NCBI GenBank assembly: GCA_963556145.1
Contig: OY744463.1
Coordinates: forward strand, 7,874,001 to 7,938,000
Direction: 5' to 3'
Source: Hygrocybe punicea
Lineage: Eukaryota > Basidiomycota > Agaricomycetes > Agaricales > Hygrophoraceae
DNA length: 64,000 nt
The position numbers and the translations under genes are program-made. Below, one piece after another: positions 52,559-61,734 of this stretch. The stretch's first letter is position 1; the number at the start of each line of letters is the position of its first letter. Under the pieces are notes generated by a model. It had not been told where the DNA came from, made no database searches, and was given only the letters and a program-made list of their open reading frames with translations.

Positions 52559-53656
52559 CTACTTGTTAACAACTTCAATCTTGTCCATATATGCGATCCC
52601 ATCCACACCGTCCAAATTGGTAGAGTGGGACACCGCCGCCCACTTGTCTGCATCGTGAACAGTCATAAGGGCCTTACTCTTCACTAGCGCGAGGGACTCG
52701 CTTCCCAGCGGCAAACGCAGAGGCAAATTGGGCTCCAGCGAGATTTTTATTAATGCCTCGGCCATCTTTTCCACACTACCGATAAAGGGCACGGACTGGA
52801 GCATAGAACGAACAAGGACGGCAGGGGTGTTGGGGTTGGTGTACGCCGGATGCGAGGGGAGGGTAGTCATGGAACCTTGACGCCACTCGGTGTCAAAACC
52901 TCCGGGTTCAATAATAACGCCCGTAATGTTCCACTGAGGGTCCATCTCCTTGATCCAAGCCTCTGTAAAGCCTTCTAGAGCTAAATTGGCGAGATTAGCA
53001 AAAAAAAGGACGGGGATACACGGGGCTGGAGACGATGCTCACCGAATTTGCTGGCGGAGTAGTGGGCGAGACATGGATTCGCGCTGTAGCCCCCGGACGA
53101 GCTGATGTTAATGACGCGGCCGCCGGCACCTTTGGGGTTCACTTCGCGGAAAAAAGTGGTAGCCTTGTGATGAAAAGATGAGTTACTCATACGATAAGTA
53201 TTAAACGGCTGGGGGGGGGGGGTCAAGGACGGACCTCCTTTGTCACATTGACCGGCCCCCAATAGTTGACTTCAAATTGCTTCCTCGCCTCCGTCTCCGG
53301 AGTGCCTTCGATCTCCCCTACGAGACCATATCCAGCATTGTTCACCACCACATCGATTCTGCCAAAATGTTTTCCAGCCGCCGCAAACGCTGCTGTGATT
53401 TCCTCTGGGATGGTGACGTCGAGTTTGACGATGATGAGCTGGCTGTCGGGGTACTTGGCCCTGATGTCCGAGAGTGTTTCTGGTTTGCGGAGGGTTGCGA
53501 CGACGCGCCCGCCTTGGGCAAGGACAGCTTTGAGGAGGGCGTGTCCGAAACCGCTTGATGTACCGGTGACTTGAAGAATACTATCGTTGGCCCAGCAGGA
53601 CAATCAAGAAACTTTCAGTAAGACTCACTGAACCAAACGCGATTGTCAAACGCCAT
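52559..53656 (-). CDS. Short-chain dehydrogenase/reductase
   Basis: NAD(P)-dependent oxidoreductase. The start at 53656 gives MAFDNRVWF; a short intron (GTGAGTC...TTCAAG) joins to ITGTSSGFGHALLKAVLAQG, the TGxxxGxG cofactor loop. Further motifs: LDVTIPE, VVNNAGYG (NNAG), catalytic Ser in INISSSGG and YSASK (Tyr-x3-Lys). C-terminal part: VIIEPGGFDTEW. Introns at about 53240-53165 and 53040-52985. About 285 aa, normal for a classical SDR. It is co-located with two P450s and a terpene cyclase, so alcohol-to-ketone or aldehyde oxidation of the terpenoid is plausible but inferred. Confidence 0.88.
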
Positions 53657-54212
53657 GTTGGAATGGAGGGAGTATTACATACGGGGTTCCCAGCTTAATA
53701 AGACATCAATTGCTGTAGCCTGAGTCGTTCGGTGACACTGCCAGGACTAGGTGATAAGGACTGCTGGCATGGTAAAGGCCGCTCGCTACGACGTCGGCTG
53801 AACTGAGTGACAATTTTGGAGATTTACATTTCTCAGGATCTTGTTGTCACCAGCCGAAAACCTCCCTCATGTTACCCTCCATCGTTAGCGACATCGAAGG
53901 GCCGTCATCGTCACCGGTTATGGCGTCGGGGATAGAGCGTAACACTCTCACTCTGCCAGCGTCGTGGGTACCATCACAGGTCTGCAATGCCCATGGTACC
54001 AGGACCCGTCATCTACCAGCGATGACTGAAACTGAAGCCCTTGCCGGTTTTCCGATCTTCTTCCGATCCTGCATGGAAATTTTGTGCTGGCAGAAGACAG
54101 TGGCCGTTCGCGCCATCCGGTCTGATAAATATTGGTCCATGTATGAGCTGTAGACATTTGCTTTCAGTTATATTACCTGGACCCCGTCATTGGCCTCTCC
54201 GCTCAGTCCAAC
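53657..54212. promoter_or_regulatory. Shared upstream region of SDR and P450 2
   Basis: 556 bp between divergent starts, the second divergent pair in the cluster. Nothing else recognised in it. Confidence 0.35.
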
Positions 54213-56712
54213 ATGTTTGACTCCTGGTATCCCCTTCTCCGTGTTACTGCTATCTCTCTTGCCATTGTCATATGTGTGGCAGTCGTGAAGCGTTTGCGCT
54301 ACAGTTCGCCGTACAAGTCCATTCCTGGCCCGCCGCCGTCGTCACTTCTTGGTGCGCAATTCTTCCCGTACTGAAGCCTCATAACCCCCCACTGAATGTT
54401 CCACAGGATACTTGATTGACATGCACAACCCTGATAATGTAGACTGGCATTTCAACATGCCTGCTAACTTTGGCCATGTCGCCAAACTGAGCGGTGGCCT
54501 CATTGGTGTGAGCGCTCGTCGCCGAGCCACCACCTGTCGTCTCCACGCTGACATCTCATGCACAGTTAGACGCACTCTACATATCTGACCCCCTTGCTCT
54601 CCACTCCATCCTCGTACGCGACCAGGCGACTTTTCGGGAGTCAAACGAGTTCTCCGGGTACGTCTGTGCATACGACGTCACTTGCTATCTTTGTTCGATC
54701 TCGGTTTCTCCACAGGTTGTTCGGGGTGATTCATCATGGTGACGGGCTTGCCTCTGTCTGGGGTCGGTTTTTTTCCCCCCATCATTTGCACCTAGGAGCT
54801 AACGAAGCACGACCAGGAAAGGAACACAAGCGCCAACGCAAGCTCATGAACCCGGTCTTCACTGCATCAAACATGTCAAAGCTAGTTCCAGTATTCTACA
54901 ACATTGCCCACGAGGTACAATTTGCCGTAGATTTCCTTAATATTTTTCTAGGTCTGATGTCCCGGCATTATGTTCAGCTCAAGTCTAGATTAGCTGCAGA
55001 GTTCACTGCGTCGCAGCCGGAGATCACCCTTGACATTCTTGATCGCCTAACTCGCACGGCACTGGAACTGATCGCGCAGGGCGGCATCGGGCACACCTTC
55101 AACTCTTTTGACAAGGACAGCAAGGAGTTCTACGAATTCCATGAAGCTCTGAAAGTAGTCCTGTGAGTATCATCAATATTCTCTCTTTACAGAACTCCTT
55201 ATAAATCAATCCTACATATTTTGTTAGTCCCACCGCAGGTAGACTATTTTTTGTGCTTCCGTTCCTCGAACGGTGGAGGAAGATCGAGCCTGTTTGGCTT
55301 CGCCGGTTCCTGTCTGGCATGGTCTCGTATTTGCCGTGGCCTGCTGCACGCAAGGTATACATTGTTGCTCGCATGTCAATTGCTGCTCAGCACGGTCCTC
55401 AGTTTAAGAAAGCGGTCGATACCATGCACCCCGTATGCGCCTCGGTGTTTGAGTTGAAGAAACAGGCGTTCACAGAGGGTGGTATCGAGATGCTGGCAAC
55501 AATGACCTCTGGTGGGAAGGATCTAACCACACTGCTCAGTAAAACACCACATACTTTACTTTTAAGTGACCCCTTTACTGATTCACGCACACATTACAGT
55601 CCAGGAAAACTCAAAAGCGGATGAGGAGGACAAAATGCATGACGAAATTGTCATCGCTAACATGAGGCTGGTGCTATCAATTGATAGCAACATGTCAAGC
55701 TCTTATCTTTCGTGACACAGCTCCATAGTCCTCGGAGGGCAGGAAACCACATCCGGCGCTCTTTCTCGCCTTCTCTCGCTTATGGCCATGAATACCGACC
55801 TGCAGACCCGTCTCCGTAAAGAAATCATAGACGCTAGAAAGGCAGGTTACCTCGATGTGACAACCTCGCGCGCAGGACATTAACAATGTACACAAACAGA
55901 ACTCGCCGAATGGTGACACCCTGGATTATGAAGAGTTGAATGCTCTCCCACTTTTGGACGCAGTGATCCGCGAAACACTCCGGCTCTTCGCACCCGTGAC
56001 CTTTGTCTGGCGGCAGTACGTCCACCTTTTGCTCATGAGTCTATGTATCGCTGACGGAAAAAATATAGAACAATGCAGGATGCCGTCGTGCCTTTGCTCT
56101 TCCCTATCCGAGACCCCGCGACAGGTGTAGAAACAAAGGAGCTTCTCATCACGGAAGGTACTTCCGTTTACATTGGAATGGGTGCGGTGAACCGCTCACC
56201 AAGCATCTGGGGGCCTGATGCCGCCATATTCCGTCCCGAGCGTTGGCTCGGAAAAGCCCTTGGCGAGAGCACTGCTCTCGGCATCAAGAACCCCGGTATC
56301 TACTCAAATACGTACGTGGCAATCATCTCTGCATGGTAGAGGTTTGACGAGAGCGTCCTCAATAGAATGACGTTCTTGGGTGGCGGCCGGTCTTGCCCGT
56401 AAGAATATTTCTCATCCTTTCCGTAGACTATGTCATCTGACATGCACTCTGCTCGCCTGGCAGCGGAATGAAATTTGCCGTTCTTGAGATCAGTTGAGCC
56501 CCCTTACTATTGGCTTTGGGGTTTTCATGCAAACTGACTTGACGCATACGAATTTGGTAGAGCTTGTACTCTCTGTCTTGCTCCCATCATTCTCCTTTGC
56601 TCCCGCACCGAAGACAGCGATCGACTGGCGGATGGGAATCACACTTTCACCCTACGTCCGGGGTCGCGAGACAGAGGGACCGCAGGTCCCCATGCGTGTT
56701 ACACTTCTGTGA
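54213..56712 (+). CDS. Cytochrome P450 monooxygenase 2
   Basis: The start MFDSWYPLLRVTAISLAIVI is a membrane anchor, then the hinge IPGPPPSSLLG. HKRQRKLMNPVF (C-helix W/H-x3-R type), I-helix LGGQETTSGALSRLL, ExxR VIRETLRLFAP, PERW motif FRPERWLG, haem loop FLGGGRSCP-GMKFAVLE (split by an intron at about 56400-56462). Many introns of about 50 bp; exons were joined by eye and the last splice (donor near 56487, acceptor near 56558) is the least certain. About 520-540 aa. Layout resembles CYP families common in basidiomycete secondary metabolism. Last recognised gene of the terpenoid cluster. Confidence 0.85.
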
Positions 56713-57429
56713 GTTTCCTTGTCGCGGTGGCATCAAGATGGCTACTGATCGAGGAGTTTCGCACGTCGCTTAGGGACGAGAAAAAGAACTAGACAATTAC
56801 TTCCCTGCTTAAGAAAATACGGGGTTTCTTGTAATATACTTTTGAAATCCCGGTTTCGGGTGTGTTCGAAGTGCCTGTTTTTGTCCCCATTACAAGCTTT
56901 AGTTCAATGGCGACTACTTTCCCAAGTGAATTTCATGAAAGCGTTGAAATCGGCTCATAGCAAAGATCAGGCTAAGATACAGGCGCAAGAGATCTAGTTC
57001 TTGACGTAATGTGGGCCCGGTTACCATGTTTGTGGTCCCATTACAAAATAAATCGTTCTTTAAACTAAGTTTACATTTGGCTAATCACGCGGTCACATAC
57101 TTACTGTCCCTCGACACCCAGCGTGTCTCCGTCACTGCCGTCTGTCACTGTCACCAGCTGACACACCCGCCAGAGGCGTCACCCGCTGACAGCCTGCTGT
57201 TTGCCGTCCCCGCTTGCCGTCAAATCTTACGCTGCCTTACGGCACTTCTTTCTGCCAGCGGGCTATATATCTCGGAAACGCCCCAAGGGCCTCCTAAGCC
57301 CCTTGTCTCGTTTCCGAGGTACGCCCCGCTTCTTTTGCCCACTTTCCTTACTTACCTTGTCTCGTCTCCTAGTTAGCTGCAGCGTGTATTTTCCGTAATA
57401 AACGTCGTTCCTCCCAATCACGCTTTTGC
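56713..57429. other. Intergenic and DIRS leader
   Basis: No gene. The right half (57230-57420) carries CGGAAACG..CTCGTTTCCGAG inverted words and GC-rich leader sequence just before the DIRS gag, so the left terminal repeat of that element probably lies here. Its boundary could not be set. Confidence 0.4.
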
Positions 57430-58641
57430 ATGTCAAGCACTCAAAATGACCCTTCGTCGTCGTCGTCTGCGCCATCGGGTGGTACCAACTCAGAAACAGT
57501 CAATCAGTGTATCCGCGTCACTGACCACTTCCGGCTTGGACACGTTACCAAAGCATCAGCCATCCTTGAGCTACAGAATATCCTCACCGACCTCGGTCTT
57601 GAAACCAATGTCCTCGAGTCCACATTTGCCGTTTATCTCTGGATCCTTGATAACATTGATCGACGGCTCAGTGAGGCCAGAGCCCATGGGACCTCCTCCG
57701 CTCCTGGCCCCGGTCAAGGTCCACCTGAGCCGGAAGTCGCAGTCATCCGATCATGCGAACCGTCGCCGGTCACCTCCCCAGCTCCCGATAAAGAGGCTCA
57801 CGCTCCTAGAGTGGCTAAGTGACCCCGGAGCCCCAGTGTTGACAGTGAGCCCAACCAAGCGGTCAAGCCAAAGATCAACCTCAAGTCACTTCTGTGGGTC
57901 ATTCAAGAAGAAGTGGACCCCTCATATCTTTCCGTCTCCCTTCAAAAGACCCTGTCGACGCTCGACAATATCTCCCGCGATCCCAAACTCGCCAAGTTGT
58001 CCCTCCTCAACTCAGCCCGGTGTCCACAGTTCCCTGACTCAGAGTGGACCAACTTGCTTGCGGGATGAGCCATTGACCTTGATCACGTCCTCACCAGTGG
58101 ATACTCCATCACTCACGATGACAAACGATCTGAAAAGATCGGTGGAGTTGAGTTCGTCGTCGGAGCCGTTAAGCCTGCCAGGGTTGTTGATACACATGGG
58201 AAGTGGATCATCGCCTGGGGTCAAACCAGCGAGGCGACCCTCTTTGTTTTCCCCCACAGGGCCATTGAGTTGCGGGATTATGGAAAGCATATCAGCGAAT
58301 TGTTTGCTGCCTTCCCAGACTCCATGCATCAACGTATCATCCAATATGACCGGGCTACTTGCATCTGGACTGCTCAGCGGCAAGACGTCGAGCTTACAGA
58401 CTTCGCACATTTCGCCGACCTTCACGTCCTCTGGATCCAAAACGCTGGAGCCGGCGCCAGCCACACTCGAACCACTGAGCGCTCGCAGCCAGACACCGCC
58501 AAGCGTGAAGAGCCCTGCCGACAGTGGAATGCCAAATGCTGCCCTAACATCGCCTCGAACTGCGACTATAAACACATCTGCACCAAGTGCTGCTCCCCTC
58601 AGCACCCATCCATTGACTGCACCATGTTCCAAAAACAGTAG
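57430..58641 (+). pseudogene. DIRS-type element, gag-like ORF
   Basis: Ser-rich start, then CIRVTDHFRLGHVTKASAIL; LKSLLWVIQEEVDPSYLSVS; GGVEFVVGAVKPARVVDTHG; CIWTAQRQDVELTDFAHFAD; and a Cys-rich end CRQWNAKCCPNIASNCDYKH, CTKCCSP..DC, typical of the first ORF of basidiomycete DIRS-like elements. TGA at 57820 and 58066 interrupt one frame. The frame of the downstream RT is also open right through this region (57446-58640), giving a Ser/Pro-rich shadow. Confidence 0.75.
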
Positions 58642-58649
58642 CCTCCAAG

Positions 58650-60463
58650 ATTCATGGTCGAGACGGCCCAAATATGCCCGAGCCTTCATCTGGGATGATT
58701 CGGATTACCCCCATCAACTTTCTCTCTCCTCTGCCACGCTTCACATGTCGCCGCTTCCCTCACCGGCGCTCAAGGAATTCAGCAATGTACCTGCTTTATG
58801 TACTCTCTGCGAGAACCTGCAGCTCTTCGATATAGTTACGCCCGTCAATGTCTCTCACTTTCGTGACCTCCTCAGTTCGCACCCTAACCTCATTCACTCC
58901 GTCTGCAACGGGCTGCAGGTTGGATTCTGGCCCTGGGCCAAGTTTGACCCTGCTCAGCCGCTCACATGGGACAATTCCGCATGTGCCCTTCACAATCCCG
59001 CAGAACGGGACTTCATCCGGTCACAACAGGACAAAGAAGTCTCTCTTGGCTGCTTTTCTCCCGCCTTTGGCCCTCACCTCCTCCCCGGCATGCATGGCAT
59101 ACCGATCGGAGTTGTACCCAAACCCGGCACGTCAACGTTCCACCTTGTCGTTGACCAAAGCGCTGAGCCGTTCTCTCTCAATTCCCTCATTCCCCGGGAC
59201 AAGGTCACCGTTCCGCTCGACGGTCTCCATCACTTGGGCCACGCCCTCTGCTGCGTCCACTCTGTCCATGGGCCCCACACCCGCCTGGTTGTTTTCAAGT
59301 CCGACGTCTCCCAAGCTTATTGGCATCTGCCCATGCACCTGCTTTGGCAGCTTCGTCAAATCATCACGGTCGATGGGCTCTGACATGTCAACCATTGTAA
59401 TAACTTTGGCAACAGGGGCACCGGCGGCATCTGGGGCGCCTTCATGGGCCTCATCCTCTGGATTGCAATCTTCATTAAGTACATTTGCGACCTCTTTGCC
59501 TACGTTGACGACTCTTTTTCTTGGGATTTCAAAGGCAACATTCTTTGGTATACCCCTTTCCACAAGGCCTTGCCTGCCAAGCAAGCTTGTCTTTTGATGT
59601 TGTGGGACGACATTGGGCTTCTGCATGATGAATCCAAACAGCTCGCCAGGCCCGTCTTACCCATCATTGGCTTCGACGTCGACCCCAACGCCATGACTTT
59701 TAGCATGTCACCCAAACGACGCCAAAACCTCCTCATTGCCATCCACGACTTTGCTCAACCGGGACACCGTCACCCTCTATGCGACTTCCAACGGCTCGCC
59801 AGCTGGATGAACTGGTCATTGAATGTTTATCCCCTCCTGCGGCCCATCCTCTCCATTCTATACCACAAGATGGCCGGAAAGTCACAGCCCCGCCAACTCG
59901 TCTGGATCAGCATGGAACTCTGTCGCAAACTCTTGTGGTTCGCCGGCCACCTTGAATCTCTGCCTGGCATCCTCCTCATTGAGTCCTCTACCTGGGACCC
60001 CCCTGCCGCCGACGCCATCCTTTTCATGGACGCTTCCTTCCTTGGCCTCGGCTTCTGGTGCCCCACTCTGTCCCTCGGATTTCAGTGCCCGGTGCCCAAC
60101 CCGTCCTTCGACCGCATCTTTTATTGGGAAGCCCTTGCTGTCCTCTCTGCCCTCCACTGGGTTTTGACATCTGTGCCACGTTCCCCTCGTCACATTGCCA
60201 TTTTTACTGATAATTCTAATATGGTTGACCTTTTCAATAGCCTACATGCCCAGCCCATCTATAACCCTATCCTCATCACAGCCGTCGACCTCCTTTTGGC
60301 CTCTCGCACTGAGCTTCGCATCTTTCATGTCCCCAGCTCTGACAACACCGTTGCCAATGCCCTTTCCTGTTTCCACAACGCCTCCATTCTGTCTTCTTTC
60401 CCTCATTTCACCATCTCCCCATTCATACCCCCTCGTCTGTCGCTGGGGGCGGCCCTACAATGA
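58650..60463 (+). pseudogene. DIRS reverse transcriptase-RNase H
   Basis: RT: HGIPIGVVPKPGTSTFHLVV, FKSDVSQAYWHLPMH, FGNRGTGGIWGAFMGLI and the catalytic YVDDSFS. RNase H: ILFMDASFLGLGFW, FYWEALAVLSALHW, IAIFTDNSNMVDLFNS and FHVPSSDNTVANALS. A single TGA at 59381 (GL-stop-HVNHCNNF), where Arg is expected, is the only break. The stop at 60461-60463 overlaps the start of the recombinase ORF in the sequence ATGA. Confidence 0.85.
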
Positions 60464-61443
60464 ACCTGCTTGGACGGTCCCGTCAGCCCGTTCGGGTTGC
60501 CTGGACCCACGACCGCCTCATCCATGAACGGGCCGTCGCCCTCGGCTTCTCTCTCGAACATTCTTCCATGCTTGCTTATTCGTCTGCTCTCTGTTCCTAT
60601 ATGTCTTTTTGCACCGCTCACCATTTTTCCCCTGCCCCCACTCCCGAAACCCTTAGTTTTTTTACTGTCTATATGTGTCATCACATCAAGCCTAATTCCG
60701 TTTCCGCGTACTTGTCCGGCATATGTACTCAGCTCAAACCTTTCTACCCCGATGTCTGTTCCGCCTGGCTTCATCCCCTTGTCACTCATACCCTCCGTGG
60801 TTGCAAGAAGATGCGTGCCTTCGGTACCACCCGGAAACGGCCTCTCCTCCGCTCCAAGCTCGTTTCCCTCCATGATACTTATCACCCCTCTTTTGAACAC
60901 GATGACAAGCTGTTCCTCTCCCTCCTCCTCGTAGGATTCCATGCTCTCACCTGTCTTGGCGAGTTGGTGTGGCCGGATAGCGTTTCCCTATGCGATTACC
61001 AAAAGATAGTCATGTGGCGCTCAGTGCAATTCCTGCCGGAAGGATTTTCCTTCCACCTGCCTGGGCATAAGGCCGACAGGCTATTTGAAGGCAACACCAT
61101 ACTCCTTCAACGTCTCCCCGACTGCCATGATCCCGTTTCCGCTTTCGAATCCTATCTCACTTCCCGTGACCTTCTCTTTCCCCTCCACCCAGAGCTTTGG
61201 CTCCGCCACGATGGCTCCGTGCCCCTTCGTTCCTGGTTCCTCGGCCGTCTATGCTGCCACTTTCCTGCCGAAGTTGCTGGCCAGTCCCTCCGCTCCGGTG
61301 GCACGACTGCCCTTGCCCGTGATGGTGTTCCCCTTGATCAAATTCAGGCCATTGGCCGTTGGGCTTCCGAGACCTTTCACATCTACATTCATCAGCACCC
61401 CGCTCTCCTTGCTGTGCATCTCGCGCCTCGCACATCATTCTAA
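60460..61443 (+). CDS. DIRS tyrosine recombinase
   Basis: Site-specific recombinase that integrates the element's circular cDNA in place of an integrase. Single frame, 327 aa. N-terminal SAM-like part: SMLAYSSALCSYMSFCTAHH and SVSAYLSGICTQLKPFYPDV. Catalytic domain: LLVGFHALTCLGELVWPDSV, SLRSGGTTALARDGVPLDQI, IGRWASETFHIYI with the terminal Tyr. In the first box the usual Arg of LLRLGEL-type sequences is Cys (TCLGEL; CGC to TGC would explain it), so the enzyme is probably inactive despite an open frame. Confidence 0.85.
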   Translation: MNLLGRSRQPVRVAWTHDRLIHERAVALGFSLEHSSMLAYSSALCSYMSFCTAHHFSPAPTPETLSFFTVYMCHHIKPNSVSAYLSGICTQLKPFYPDVCSAWLHPLVTHTLRGCKKMRAFGTTRKRPLLRSKLVSLHDTYHPSFEHDDKLFLSLLLVGFHALTCLGELVWPDSVSLCDYQKIVMWRSVQFLPEGFSFHLPGHKADRLFEGNTILLQRLPDCHDPVSAFESYLTSRDLLFPLHPELWLRHDGSVPLRSWFLGRLCCHFPAEVAGQSLRSGGTTALARDGVPLDQIQAIGRWASETFHIYIHQHPALLAVHLAPRTSF

Positions 61444-61734
61444 TCATTCATTTTATTCTTTCTTCTCTCCATTTTTCTTTTTGCTTTTCATTTACATGCA
61501 GTCCCATCCACCTTCTCCTCTCTCCTTTTCCCTTCCCACCTCTCCCTCTTCTTAGCCTTTTACAGTTCCTCATTGTAAACACACACCAAAAAGAATCACT
61601 ACGTTCCTGGACTGCGCCGCTGTTTCAGGGCACGGTCGCATTTCCTATTCCCTTTCCATACATCCCAAAAGTGGCCGGTGTGATTAGTAAAAATAAAATA
61701 AAATAAAAAGAATAAAAAAGGAAAGAAGAAAAAA
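61444..61734. other. DIRS 3' region
   Basis: Pyrimidine-rich then AT-rich sequence; no gene. It would hold the right terminal repeat of the DIRS element, not delimited. Confidence 0.35.

Noticed and set aside
58039..58689. 216-aa minus-strand frame in the DIRS gag
   Set aside because: Antisense shadow of GC-rich coding sequence; no domain and no splice structure.
60403..60942. 179-aa minus-strand frame over RT/recombinase
   Set aside because: Antisense shadow of the recombinase frame; no recognisable family.
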